DNA of 64,000 bases from Megasphaera cerevisiae DSM 20462 (GCF_001045675.1 NZ_LEKT01000005.1:32193-96192), one strand, 5' to 3'. Shown: positions 36,347-45,094, counted from the first letter of the stretch. Notes: generated by a model not told the origin, from the sequence alone. Translations and numbers: made by a program.

Positions 36347-37645
36347 ATGAAAAGCAAAGTAACAGCAGCATTAGCTGCAGCCATGGCTGTAGGTTCCGTA
36401 TGCGCATTTGCAGCAAACCCGTTTGTCGACGTACCGGTTGACAGCTGGGCCTATAAATCTGTCGTGGAATTGGCAGATGCAGGAATTGTGCAAGGTGTGG
36501 ACGGTCAATATTTTCAAGGAGGCCGTAATATTACGCGGTATGAAGCGGCTGAAATGGTGGCCAAAGCGATGGCACATATGGACAGAGCTTCTGTGGAACA
36601 ACGGGCCCTTATCAACAAATTAGCTGACGAATATGCTGATGAATTGAATACGCTCGGTGTCCGCGTATCTAATCTGGAAAACAGAGTGGGTAATGTGAAA
36701 CTCACCGGGGATACACGTATTCGCTATCGCTATCAGAAGGATGGCAAAGAAAACGACAGTTCCTGGGACTATCGAGTTCGACTTCGCGCCGATGCCAAGG
36801 TCAATGACAGCACCAGTGTATCTTACGGCCTCAGCACCGATTCCGTCAGTTTTGCCAATGACAACGCTGCCAACAGCGACGGCAATATTTTTACGGACCG
36901 GGCTAAAGTTGATACGAAATTTGGTAATTTGACAGCCAGCGTAGGCCGCACGGATAAATACGTATTAGGCAACGCGTATGGCTTAAACTATGGAGATGTG
37001 TTTGATCGTGCTGAATTGAAATACAGTACTGATAATCTTGCGATTACAGCCGGTTATGGGAAATTTAAGATGAATGGCAGTGATAAGTCCTTTGCCGGTA
37101 ATGATACGGCAGGGATTGATGGTGTGAAAACTGGGTATGGTGAATTGGAAGGCTTCTTTGGCAAGAACGCGGCGGTTGGCGTATACTACAACGACTTTAC
37201 CCGTGCAGGCGGCAGTAACGCCTCTGATACATTCCGTGCGGATGACCTATGGGGGGCTTATGCGAGTCTCAATTTTGGCGCTAAATGGAATCTCCTGGCA
37301 AACTATGAAAAAATCAGCGATAATTCCTATGATGACCCCAATCTCTGGGTAGCGCAGCTAACCTACGGTAAGGCGAATAAATCTATCCCGGGTTCGTGGA
37401 GCGCATGGGTTGAATATCTGAATGTAGAAGATGGCGCATATTTAGGCGGCAGCACAAACAGCTGGAGATTTGACAGCAAGGCGCTGAACAATATCGAATC
37501 CTGGGGTGCCGGCGCTTCCTATGTAGTAGCTAAAAACGCTACGTTTAACTTGTATCAATCCTTTTCTTCCAAATGGAAGGATAACAAGAGCAAGACTGCT
37601 GATCCTGAAGAACAGACGCGGGCAGAATTTGTATTTACCTTTTAA
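36347..37645 (+). CDS. SLH-domain outer-membrane porin 2
   Basis: The 432-residue paralogue starts at ATG 36347 behind GAAAGGGG; an in-frame codon at 36326 lies in the T tract. Signal peptide (MKSKVTAALAAAMAVGS), SLH domain FVDVPVDSWAYKSVVELADA, coiled coil, and a barrel ending AEFVFTF. The first 125 residues are nearly the same as in porins 1 and 3, while barrel loops differ in sequence and length. Expected role: general porin and outer-membrane anchor. Confidence 0.92.
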   Translation: MKSKVTAALAAAMAVGSVCAFAANPFVDVPVDSWAYKSVVELADAGIVQGVDGQYFQGGRNITRYEAAEMVAKAMAHMDRASVEQRALINKLADEYADELNTLGVRVSNLENRVGNVKLTGDTRIRYRYQKDGKENDSSWDYRVRLRADAKVNDSTSVSYGLSTDSVSFANDNAANSDGNIFTDRAKVDTKFGNLTASVGRTDKYVLGNAYGLNYGDVFDRAELKYSTDNLAITAGYGKFKMNGSDKSFAGNDTAGIDGVKTGYGELEGFFGKNAAVGVYYNDFTRAGGSNASDTFRADDLWGAYASLNFGAKWNLLANYEKISDNSYDDPNLWVAQLTYGKANKSIPGSWSAWVEYLNVEDGAYLGGSTNSWRFDSKALNNIESWGAGASYVVAKNATFNLYQSFSSKWKDNKSKTADPEEQTRAEFVFTF

Positions 37646-37716
37646 TTAGGTTGTACCGCAAAAAAAGCAATTGATGCAGACTGAGAAATTTGCAACATTG
37701 CGGCATAACACAATAA

Positions 37717-37780
37717 TAAAGGGGGCTTTGTATCAAACCGCAGGGGCTGCAAGCGGTATGAATAACAAGGCCCCCTTTTT
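37717..37780 (+). terminator. Rho-independent terminator of SLH porin 2
   Basis: AAAGGGGGCTTTGT pairs with ACAAGGCCCCCTTTTT; an inner ACCGC/GCGGT stem closes the loop. Confidence 0.85.
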
Positions 37781-37859
37781 GGTATAGCGGTAATGAAAAC
37801 CATTGTATATATAGGAGATAGACTTTTCTTGTATAATTTTTACGCATTTTTACCATGTT

Positions 37860-37888
37860 TTGACAAAAAAATAAATTTAGGTTATAAT
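37860..37888 (+). promoter_or_regulatory. Consensus sigma-A promoter of SLH porin 3
   Basis: TTGACA (37860-37865), a 17-base spacer, TATAAT (37883-37888), identical in both hexamers to the promoter of porin 1. Confidence 0.88.
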
Positions 37889-37962
37889 GACAGCAAGGTT
37901 GGGGTACGTATGTAGGCACCAACTGAGAAAGAGCAGAAAAACGACAGGACTCAGGGAAGTAA

Positions 37963-38057
37963 AAGAGAGGAAACTAGGACAACTCGCCAATGAACCCTTG
38001 AGAAATAAGTTTGGATGCTCGTCTGTAACGGTGTTATACCAAAAACTTATTTTTTTT
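37963..38057 (+). promoter_or_regulatory. Conserved leader motif, mini-ORF and intrinsic terminator, SLH porin 3
   Basis: The core GAGAGGAAAC (37965-37974) precedes ATG 37990 by 25 bases; the mini-ORF encodes MNP and a stop (37990-38001). Then AAATAAGTTT (38003-38012) pairs perfectly with AAACTTATTT (38043-38052), followed by more T to 38057. The left arm begins right after the mini-ORF stop, so a ribosome there would cover it. The porin SD follows at once. Confidence 0.6.
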
Positions 38058-38076
38058 AGAAAAGGGGTAATTACAC

Positions 38077-39351
38077 ATGAAATCAAAAGTAGTAGCAGCA
38101 TTAGTTGCAACCATGGCTGTAGGCGCTACATGCGCATTCGCAGCAAACCCGTTCGTTGATGTACCGTCCGACAGCTGGGCATACAAATCCGTCGTAGAAT
38201 TGGCAGACGCTGGTATCATCCAGGGCGTTGACGGTCAGTATTTCCAGGGACAGCGCAACATCACTCGGTATGAAGCAGCTGAAATGGTAGCCAAAGCGAT
38301 GGCACACATGGACAAAGCTTCCGTTGAACAGCGCGCACTGATCAATAAATTGGCTGATGAATATGCTGATGAATTGAACAACCTCGGTGTTCGCGTATCC
38401 AACCTTGAAAACAAAGTTGGCAACGTAAAACTGACAGGGGATGCTCGTATTCGTTATCGCTACCAGAATGATAATTCAGCTAAAGAAAATGATAACTCTT
38501 GGGATTATCGTGTTCGTATCCGTGCTACGGCCAATGTCAATGACCGTACGACGGTTACATATGGCTTGAGCTCTAATAATATCAAATTTGGCAGCGATAA
38601 GGCTGCATCATCCGACGATGACCATATTTTCACGGATATGGCTAAGGTAGATACGACCTTTGGCAAATACCTGACTGCCAGTGTAGGCCGTGATGCTGTC
38701 TATGTAATGGGCAATGCCTATGGCTATAACTACGGCGATGTATTTGATCGTGCACAGTTGAAATACAACAACGGTAAAATTGCCGCAACTGCTGGCTATG
38801 GTAAATTCAAAGAAGATAGTACGGGATATGCAAATGATTTGCTTGGTGTAAAAACTGGCTATGGCGAATTAGAAGGCTTCTTTGGTAATGGTTCTGCTGT
38901 TGGCGTATATTATAACAGCTTTAATGGTCAAAAAGATTTTAAAGCAGACGATCTCTGGGGCGCGTATGCCAGTGTAAACTTTGGTACCAAGTTCAATGCC
39001 TTGGCTAACTATGAAAAAATCAGTGCTGATGCAACGACTACCACGAAAGATGATCCGGAAGTTTGGATTGGCAAGTTGACATATGGCAAGGCTGCTATTG
39101 CTACACCGAAATCTTGGGATCTGTGGGTTGAATACTTGGATGCGCAGGCTGGTGCATTCCTCGGCGGTTCTACAAACTCCTGGAGATTTGCTAACATGGA
39201 TAACATCAAATCTTGGGGTGCTGGTGTCGACTATACATTTGCTAAAAATGCAATGTTCAGCGTCATGTCTTCATTTGGTACTGAAACAAAAGATGGTAAC
39301 GCTAAAGATCCAGAAGAACAAACACGCGCTCAGTTCGTGTTCGCATTCTAA
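38077..39351 (+). CDS. SLH-domain outer-membrane porin 3
   Basis: The 424-residue paralogue has the same architecture: signal peptide (MKSKVVAALVATMAVGA), SLH domain, coiled coil, barrel ending AQFVFAF with the C-terminal Phe recognised by the BAM machinery. Residues 1-125 differ from porin 1 by about one residue, whereas the barrels are clearly diverged. It has its own promoter and leader. Three tandem copies suggest a major surface protein family with room for recombination. Confidence 0.92.
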   Translation: MKSKVVAALVATMAVGATCAFAANPFVDVPSDSWAYKSVVELADAGIIQGVDGQYFQGQRNITRYEAAEMVAKAMAHMDKASVEQRALINKLADEYADELNNLGVRVSNLENKVGNVKLTGDARIRYRYQNDNSAKENDNSWDYRVRIRATANVNDRTTVTYGLSSNNIKFGSDKAASSDDDHIFTDMAKVDTTFGKYLTASVGRDAVYVMGNAYGYNYGDVFDRAQLKYNNGKIAATAGYGKFKEDSTGYANDLLGVKTGYGELEGFFGNGSAVGVYYNSFNGQKDFKADDLWGAYASVNFGTKFNALANYEKISADATTTTKDDPEVWIGKLTYGKAAIATPKSWDLWVEYLDAQAGAFLGGSTNSWRFANMDNIKSWGAGVDYTFAKNAMFSVMSSFGTETKDGNAKDPEEQTRAQFVFAF

Positions 39352-39372
39352 TTCAAGTATGGCAGCAATATC

Positions 39373-39403
39373 AAGACCACTCAGCAATGGGTGGTCTTTT
39401 TTT
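39373..39403 (+). terminator. Rho-independent terminator of SLH porin 3
   Basis: AAGACCAC (39373-39380) pairs with GTGGTCTT (39391-39398), followed by a run of T. Confidence 0.88.
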
Positions 39404-39420
39404 ATATCTTTTCCATCATT

Positions 39421-39485
39421 CCGTAGGGGCGCAATTCATAGCGTCCGTCCACCATTTTCCGTAGGGGTGCAATTCATAGCACCCG
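39421..39485. repeat. Pair of 27-bp REP-like repeats
   Basis: Two copies, 39421-39447 and 39459-39485, share CCGTAGGGG, GCAATTCATAGC and CCCG-like ends, 38 bases apart. Each forms a small hairpin: GGGCGC with GCGTCC in the first, GGGTGC with GCACCC in the second, so the arms differ but pairing is kept. Confidence 0.65.
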
Positions 39486-39534
39486 CATCCTCCAATGAAA
39501 AAAAACAGTATGGTCTATGCGTGAAGATCATTTG

Positions 39535-39564
39535 TTGTTGTGACAGGTTCAAATATGGTATAAT
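39535..39564 (+). promoter_or_regulatory. Putative promoter of pyrK-pyrD
   Basis: TTGTTG (39535-39540) and TATAAT (39559-39564) with an 18-base spacer, about 25 bases before the pyrK start. The -35 is weak. Confidence 0.45.
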
Positions 39565-39588
39565 ACATATAATTATAGAAGAGGAAGG

Positions 39589-40362
39589 ATGAGGCATACG
39601 TTGAAACAGTTTTTGGAAGATGCAAAAATCGTGATACACGAAGCGATTATTCCGACCGTATGGAGAATGGTCTTTTATGCACCGCAGATTGCCGGTGCTG
39701 CCCGGCCGGGTCAGTTTGTCAATGTACAGAAAACTGGTGGGCAGACCTTTCTGCGCCGTCCTTTTGGTATTGTAGATGCCGATACAGCGGCGGGCACGGT
39801 GACGATTATATATCGCGTTGTCGGTGTGGGGACCCGGGAAATGGCGGGCATGCAATGCGGTGACATCATCAGTGTAGAGGGGCCGTTAGGAAAAGGGACA
39901 TTTACGACGGCACCGGGCCGGGTGCTGCTGGCCGGCGGCGGTGTGGGACTGGCGCCGCTTATTTTTTTGGCCAAGCAGCTGAAAGATCCCATCGTACTTG
40001 TGGCGGGAAAAACAGCTTCTGAAACCTTTTGGACTACATTTTTTGAATCGTACGCTCATACCCTATATGTCACGACCGATGATGGCTCACGGGGGCAGAA
40101 AGGGTTTGCTGTGCAGGCCTTGCCGGTCATATTGCGTGAAAACCAGATCGACCGCATTTCCGTATGCGGTCCGACTGTCATGATGCGGACTATCGCAGAT
40201 ACCGCGGCATCGTATGGAATTGCCTGCGAGGTATCTATGGAAAAACGCATGGCTTGCGGCATTGGCGTCTGTCTTGGCTGCACCTTTGAAGGTAAGCGGA
40301 GCGGCAAGCGCTATAAGGTCTGTTCGGATGGTCCGGTTTTTCCGGCGAGGGAGGTTTTTTGA
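39589..40362 (+). CDS. pyrK: Dihydroorotate dehydrogenase B, electron-transfer subunit
   Basis: The 257-residue protein has an FAD domain ([12 protein letters not shown]), the NAD-binding [15 protein letters not shown], and the C-terminal [2Fe-2S] loop [13 protein letters not shown] with the fourth Cys in KVCSDGP. It links PyrDB to NAD+ in pyrimidine synthesis. ATG 39589 is very close to GAGGAAGG; a TTG at 39601 is an alternative start. The stop overlaps pyrD as TGATG. Confidence 0.93.
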   Translation: MRHTLKQFLEDAKIVIHEAIIPTVWRMVFYAPQIAGAARPGQFVNVQKTGGQTFLRRPFGIVDADTAAGTVTIIYRVVGVGTREMAGMQCGDIISVEGPLGKGTFTTAPGRVLLAGGGVGLAPLIFLAKQLKDPIVLVAGKTASETFWTTFFESYAHTLYVTTDDGSRGQKGFAVQALPVILRENQIDRISVCGPTVMMRTIADTAASYGIACEVSMEKRMACGIGVCLGCTFEGKRSGKRYKVCSDGPVFPAREVF

Positions 40363-41276
40363 TGAAGCAGGAACGGATAGCCGTCGAATTTGCCGGCATA
40401 TCGATGAAGACTCCCGTCATGGGAGCATCGGGAACCTTTGGGTTTGGTATAGAATACAGTGATTTTTTGGATATCGATACGATTGGCGCTATTATTTCAA
40501 AAGGGATCACGCCATTGCCGCGGGCCGGCAATGACGGCGTGCGTGTAGCCGAAACCCCATCGGGAATGTTGAATTGCATCGGGCTGGAAAATCCTGGAGT
40601 TGATGCCTTCAAGCGGGATATTCTTCCGCAGCTAAGCAGACATGATACGCCACTGATTGTCAATATTTCTGCCGGTACAGCGGAAGAATACGGTGAGTTG
40701 GCGTCGAAACTGAACGTAGACGGCGTGGCGGCGCTGGAAGTCAATATTTCCTGTCCCAATGTCAAAGAGGGCGGTATTGTGTTTGGTACTCGGCCCGAGG
40801 CAGCGGCAGACGTGACGCGCCATGTCAAGGATGCTTCACATAAGCCGGTCATTGTAAAACTGTCTCCCAATGTGACGGATATTACGGTCATGGCAAAAGC
40901 CGTGGAGGCCGCCGGCGCGGATGCGATTTCTCTGATCAATACACTTACCGGGATGGCTGTAGATATTCATACCTGGAAGCCTCTTTTGGGAAATATAACG
41001 GGAGGTCTCTCCGGACCGGCAGTCAAACCGGTCGCCTTGCGGATGGTATGGCAGACGGCCCGGGCCGTGCAGATTCCCGTACTGGGAGTTGGCGGCATCG
41101 CGTCCTGGCAGGATGCTGTCGAGTTTATGCTGGCAGGTGCCAGTGCTGTTGCCGTTGGCGCTTACAATTTTGTCAATCCAAAAGCCGTGGCCGAAATCGC
41201 GGCTGGAATGGATCAATATTGTGAAGAAAAAGGAATTGGACATATTAGTGACATTATCGGCAAGATTAATGATTGA
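40362..41276 (+). CDS. pyrD: Dihydroorotate dehydrogenase B, catalytic subunit
   Basis: The 304-residue FMN TIM barrel has [54 protein letters not shown] and [11 protein letters not shown]. The Cys of [11 protein letters not shown] lies in the region of the family B active site. It oxidises dihydroorotate to orotate and works as a heterotetramer with PyrK. Its last codons overlap the -35 of the pur operon promoter. Confidence 0.95.
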   Translation: MKQERIAVEFAGISMKTPVMGASGTFGFGIEYSDFLDIDTIGAIISKGITPLPRAGNDGVRVAETPSGMLNCIGLENPGVDAFKRDILPQLSRHDTPLIVNISAGTAEEYGELASKLNVDGVAALEVNISCPNVKEGGIVFGTRPEAAADVTRHVKDASHKPVIVKLSPNVTDITVMAKAVEAAGADAISLINTLTGMAVDIHTWKPLLGNITGGLSGPAVKPVALRMVWQTARAVQIPVLGVGGIASWQDAVEFMLAGASAVAVGAYNFVNPKAVAEIAAGMDQYCEEKGIGHISDIIGKIND

Positions 41277-41301
41277 CACATATACCTGTTTTTGATAAAA
41301 T
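41273..41301 (+). promoter_or_regulatory. Promoter of the pur operon
   Basis: TTGACA (41273-41278) overlaps the pyrD stop; after a 17-base spacer comes TAAAAT (41296-41301). Transcription would start near 41308, upstream of the leader peptide and terminator. Confidence 0.8.
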
Positions 41302-41344
41302 CTAATTGTGTTTGATATATTCTTTACTAATAAGGAGATGCACT

Positions 41345-41413
41345 ATGAGTATTGTTTTATGGACTGGTACGGAAACGGTTTGTAAAATGCAGGAAATCAG
41401 TGTGTCTAAGTGA
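41345..41413 (+). CDS. Putative 22-residue leader peptide before purE
   Basis: ATG 41345 has AAGGAG eight bases upstream and encodes MSIVLWTGTETVCKMQEISV plus two residues before TGA. The stop lies six bases before the left arm of an intrinsic terminator. Size, SD and placement are those of an attenuator leader peptide, though no run of a single control codon is present. It might also be a small protein in its own right. Confidence 0.5.
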   Translation: MSIVLWTGTETVCKMQEISVSK

Positions 41414-41419
41414 ATACGG

Positions 41420-41450
41420 CCCAAAGGTGATTGCATCACTTTTGGGTTTT
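41420..41450 (+). terminator. Intrinsic terminator (putative attenuator) before purE
   Basis: CCCAAAGGTGAT (41420-41431) pairs with ATCACTTTTGGG (41435-41446) with one G-U pair and a 3-base loop, followed by TTTTATTGTT. It sits between the pur promoter and purE, 25 bases before the purE start. Confidence 0.85.
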
Positions 41451-41474
41451 ATTGTTCTTAAGGAGGGGTTTCTT

Positions 41475-41969
41475 TTGAAGGTAGGTTTGGTTATGGGAAG
41501 CGATTCGGATTTTCCCGTCATGAAAAAAGCCTTGGATATTTTTAAGGAATTTGGTGTAGCCTGCGATGTACTGCTGGCTTCGGCCCATCGTACACCGGCG
41601 GCAGTACGGGAATTTGTTACTACGGCAGAAACACGGGGAATCAGCTGTATTGTGGCGGGGGCAGGTATGGCGGCTCATCTGCCGGGAGTGGTTGCCAGCT
41701 TTACAACGCTTCCTGTTATTGGCGTGCCCCTGGAAAGCGGCAGCTTAAAGGGAATGGATGCGTTATTGGCCATCGTGCAAATGCCGTCTGGCATGCCTGT
41801 AGCGACCATGGCGATCAACGGCGCCAAAAATGCGGCATTAATGGCGGTACAGATCGGGGCGGTAAGCGATCCGGCATTGGCAGTAAAATATAAAGCCTAT
41901 CGGGAAGATATGGCATCTCAGGTCATAGAAAAAAATAAAAAACTGCAGGAAACGATTCAATCCATGTGA
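41475..41969 (+). CDS. purE: N5-carboxyaminoimidazole ribonucleotide mutase PurE
   Basis: The 164-residue protein starts at TTG 41475 behind AGGAGGGG (MKVGLVMGSDSDFPVM); the frame upstream runs through the attenuator hairpin and is not coding. Active-site motifs GSDSDFPVM, SAHRTPAAV and AGMAAHLPGV are complete, and the short length is that of class I PurE. It moves the carboxylate of N5-CAIR to form CAIR. First gene of the purE-F-M-N-H-D cluster. No purK is present here. Confidence 0.95.
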   Translation: MKVGLVMGSDSDFPVMKKALDIFKEFGVACDVLLASAHRTPAAVREFVTTAETRGISCIVAGAGMAAHLPGVVASFTTLPVIGVPLESGSLKGMDALLAIVQMPSGMPVATMAINGAKNAALMAVQIGAVSDPALAVKYKAYREDMASQVIEKNKKLQETIQSM

Positions 41970-42002
41970 TCTACATTCTACGTTACATAACAGGAGGTTT
42001 TC

Positions 42003-43430
42003 ATGTTTTACGATCCGATTTGGGACAAACAGCATGAAGAATGCGGCGTGTTAGGCATTTTTGACAAAAATCTGGATATTCCCCGGTATATATATTGGGG
42101 ACTGTTTGCCCTGCAGCACCGCGGGCAGGAAAGCGGCGGCATGGCACTGACTGATGGCAGTGATATTCATACGTTTCGCGGTATGGGGCTGATCAGCTCA
42201 GTATTCAGTGAAGGCGTACCGGAAGAAGAAGGTCATATCGGTATTGGGCATGTCCGGTATTCGACGACGGGATCCAACAATCCTCGCAATATTCAGCCGC
42301 TGGCCGTATATACACCAATGGGGCAGCTGGCGCTGGCTCATAATGGCAACTTGACGAATACGCGGATTCTGCGGGAAGAATTGGATAAAGGCGGCGCTAC
42401 TTTCCAGACGACAATGGATAGTGAAATCATTGTCAATCTGATCAGCCGCAGTCAGAAAGAAACGATTGAAGAACGGATCATGGAAAGCATGAATCGCATT
42501 CACGGTGCTTTTTCCCTCGTCCTTATGACTAAGGATAAGTTATACGGCGTTCGCGATCCGCATGGGTTCCGCCCGTTATGTATTGGCCGGACGGAAAATG
42601 GTGGCTGGGTTCTGTCCTCGGAGACCTGTGGTCTGGATGCGATCGGAGCTACCTTTGTACGGGATGTAAAACCGGGAGAATTTGTCGAAATCAACGAACA
42701 GGGTGTCAAATCGACTATCTTTTCTGTAGCTGATCGCAAACAAGTTTGTTCCTTTGAATATATTTACTTTGCCCGCCCAGACAGCATTATTGACGGGCAG
42801 GATGTGTATCAGGCCCGTTTGAATATGGGCCGTGAAATGTGGAATGAAACGCAATATGATGCAGATTTGGTTATTTCTGTGCCGGACAGCGGCAATACGG
42901 CTGCCATTGGGTATTCTATGGCGTCCGGGATTCCTTTCAACCATGGTCTGATCAAAAACCGGTATATGGGGCGGACTTTTATTAAGCCCAATCAAAAGCA
43001 GCGTGAATTGGCTGTACGTATGAAATTAAATGTCGTCAAATCCGTTGTCCGCGGTAAACGGATTATTATGGTTGACGATTCTATTGTTCGCGGTACGACA
43101 AGCGGTATTATCTGTAAGCTGCTGCGTGAAGCAGGGGCAAAGGAAGTATACATGTGTGTATCCGCACCGCCGATTATGTACCCCTGTTTTTACGGGATAG
43201 ATACTTCTGTGCGTAAGGAACTGATTGCCTCGACACTCAGCGTAGAACAGATTCAGAAATATATTGGCGTGGATAAGCTGCATTTTATCTCTATTGATGG
43301 CTTATGCCGGTCTATTTCCTGTATTCCCAGAGAAGATCTGTGTCTGGCTTGCTTTAACAACGATTATCCGACGGACATTCCACTGGCAAATGAAGAAGGA
43401 GAAAAATATGCTCTCGAAAGAAACAAATAA
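42003..43430 (+). CDS. purF: Amidophosphoribosyltransferase PurF
   Basis: The 475-residue enzyme has a short propeptide removed to expose the catalytic Cys (ECGVLGIFDKN, Cys14), the glutaminase motifs HRGQESGG and GHVRYSTTG, the PRPP loop IIMVDDSIVRGTTS, and Cys residues (SISCIPREDLCLACF) matching the [4Fe-4S] type known from Bacillus. It makes phosphoribosylamine, the first step of purine synthesis. purM overlaps its end by 23 bases. Confidence 0.95.
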   Translation: MFYDPIWDKQHEECGVLGIFDKNLDIPRYIYWGLFALQHRGQESGGMALTDGSDIHTFRGMGLISSVFSEGVPEEEGHIGIGHVRYSTTGSNNPRNIQPLAVYTPMGQLALAHNGNLTNTRILREELDKGGATFQTTMDSEIIVNLISRSQKETIEERIMESMNRIHGAFSLVLMTKDKLYGVRDPHGFRPLCIGRTENGGWVLSSETCGLDAIGATFVRDVKPGEFVEINEQGVKSTIFSVADRKQVCSFEYIYFARPDSIIDGQDVYQARLNMGREMWNETQYDADLVISVPDSGNTAAIGYSMASGIPFNHGLIKNRYMGRTFIKPNQKQRELAVRMKLNVVKSVVRGKRIIMVDDSIVRGTTSGIICKLLREAGAKEVYMCVSAPPIMYPCFYGIDTSVRKELIASTLSVEQIQKYIGVDKLHFISIDGLCRSISCIPREDLCLACFNNDYPTDIPLANEEGEKYALERNK

Positions 43431-44475
43431 AGGATTGACTTACGCTGATGCAGGTGTAGATATTGATGCCGGCAACAAAGCTGTTGAACTTATGAAGGAT
43501 TCTGTCAAGGCAACATACCGGCCGGAGGTATTGGGAGATCTGGGTGGATTTGGCGGTCTTTTTTCGCTTATGAACAGCAATTTGAAGAAACCCGTTCTTG
43601 TCAGTGGCACAGATGGTGTTGGTACTAAGCTTCGCCTGGCCATTATGATGGGGAAGCATGATACGGTTGGTCAGGATTGTGTGGCAATGTCTATCAATGA
43701 TGTACTTGTCCAAGGGGCGGAGCCGCTCTTTTTCCTGGATTATATTGCTGTGGGGAAATTGGATCCGATTCAGGTAGCTTCCATCGTTAAAGGCGTTGCT
43801 GATGCCTGCCGGGAGTCCGGCTGCGCTCTCCTCGGCGGGGAGACAGCTGAAATGGCCGGGTTTTATGCCAAGGGCGACTACGACTTAGCAGGTTTTGGGG
43901 TGGGTATTGTCGATCGGGATCATGTTATTACCGGTGAAACGATCCAGTCTGGAGATGTACTCATTGGATTGCCTTCCACCGGGGTTCATTCTAATGGATT
44001 TTCACTGGTTCGTAAAATCGTTTTTGAACGGAAAGAAATGGCACTGGATCAGTATGTAGATGAATTGGGCATGACGATCGGGGAATGCCTGCTTACACCG
44101 ACGCGTCTGTATCCGAAGCCATGCCTGCCTGTTATCCGTAAATTTGACGTCAAAGGGATGGTACATATTACCGGCGGTGGTTTTTATGAAAATATTCCCC
44201 GGATCCTGCCCAAAGGGATCGGCGTGGAAGTTGATATCACGGCATGGCCGCAGCTGCCGATCTTCGGCCTGTTGCAGCAATGGGGCAATGTAGATAAAAA
44301 AGAAATGTATCGTACCTTCAACATGGGGATCGGTATGATTATGGTCGTCGCTCCAGAGGATGCCGATGCGGTAATGCAGAATCTGTCTGCCCGCGGCGAA
44401 AAAGCATATGTCATTGGCCGGGCAGCTGCTTCTGACGTTCCTGTTACTTTACAGGGAGGCGCGTTTGATGACTAA
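43408..44475 (+). CDS. purM: Phosphoribosylformylglycinamidine cyclo-ligase (AIR synthetase)
   Basis: The 355-residue protein reads LTYADAGVDIDAGN, VSGTDGVGTKL, DCVAMSINDVLVQGAEPLFFLDY (core only), LLGGETAEMAG and STGVHSNGFSL. ATG 43408 follows AAGGAGAAAA inside the end of purF. It closes FGAM to AIR with ATP. Its stop overlaps the start of purN by eight bases, so the genes are translationally coupled. Confidence 0.96.
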   Translation: MLSKETNKGLTYADAGVDIDAGNKAVELMKDSVKATYRPEVLGDLGGFGGLFSLMNSNLKKPVLVSGTDGVGTKLRLAIMMGKHDTVGQDCVAMSINDVLVQGAEPLFFLDYIAVGKLDPIQVASIVKGVADACRESGCALLGGETAEMAGFYAKGDYDLAGFGVGIVDRDHVITGETIQSGDVLIGLPSTGVHSNGFSLVRKIVFERKEMALDQYVDELGMTIGECLLTPTRLYPKPCLPVIRKFDVKGMVHITGGGFYENIPRILPKGIGVEVDITAWPQLPIFGLLQQWGNVDKKEMYRTFNMGIGMIMVVAPEDADAVMQNLSARGEKAYVIGRAAASDVPVTLQGGAFDD

Positions 44476-45082
44476 GAAACGGATCGTCATTTTTGCTTCT
44501 GGCCGGGGATCGAATGCCGATGCGATTCATGAAGCTGTGATATCGGGCTGCATCAATGGAGAAATTGTAGCTCTTGTATGTGATATTCCCGGTGCATCAG
44601 TGATGGACAAGGCAAAATCCTGGGGAGTGCCGGTTATTCTGGCCGCCCGCAGGGAGTTTCCCTCTAAGGATGCCTTTGAGCAATATATAATAGACCAAAT
44701 TGAGCCATTTCATGCGGATTTGATTTGCTTGGCCGGATTTATGCGCTTGTTGAGTAGTGATTTTATTTCTCATTATACGTATCGCATCATCAATATTCAT
44801 CCAGCCCTGCTGCCGTCATTCCGTGGACTTCACGCACAAGGACAGGCGTTGGCTGCAGGTGTCAAAATTGCCGGCTGCACCGTTCATTTTGTCGTTCCGG
44901 ATATGGATGCCGGTCCAATCATTCTGCAGTCTGCCGTGCCGGTTTTGGATGATGATACGGAGGAAACCTTGTCTGCCCGTATACTGACCAAGGAACATCC
45001 TGCGTTTGTCAAAGCCGTGTCGCTTTTCTGTGATGACAAACTGCGTATGGATGCCGGTATTGTCAAGAGAAATGATAACTGA
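44468..45082 (+). CDS. purN: Phosphoribosylglycinamide formyltransferase
   Basis: The 204-residue folate-dependent enzyme has FASGRGSNADAI, LAGFMRLLSSDFI, the catalytic IINIHPALLPSF (Asn and His), and GCTVHFVVPDMDAGPII with the catalytic Asp. It formylates GAR using 10-formyl-THF. It starts inside the end of purM with GGGAGGCG upstream, and is followed after 12 bases by purH with GAGGAGG. Confidence 0.95.
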   Translation: MTKKRIVIFASGRGSNADAIHEAVISGCINGEIVALVCDIPGASVMDKAKSWGVPVILAARREFPSKDAFEQYIIDQIEPFHADLICLAGFMRLLSSDFISHYTYRIINIHPALLPSFRGLHAQGQALAAGVKIAGCTVHFVVPDMDAGPIILQSAVPVLDDDTEETLSARILTKEHPAFVKAVSLFCDDKLRMDAGIVKRNDN

Positions 45083-45094
45083 GGAGGAATTTTG

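Noticed and set aside
41352..41474. N-terminal extension of PurE from an upstream in-frame codon
   Set aside because: It would translate through the attenuator hairpin; TTG 41475 has AGGAGGGG and gives the conserved PurE N-terminus.
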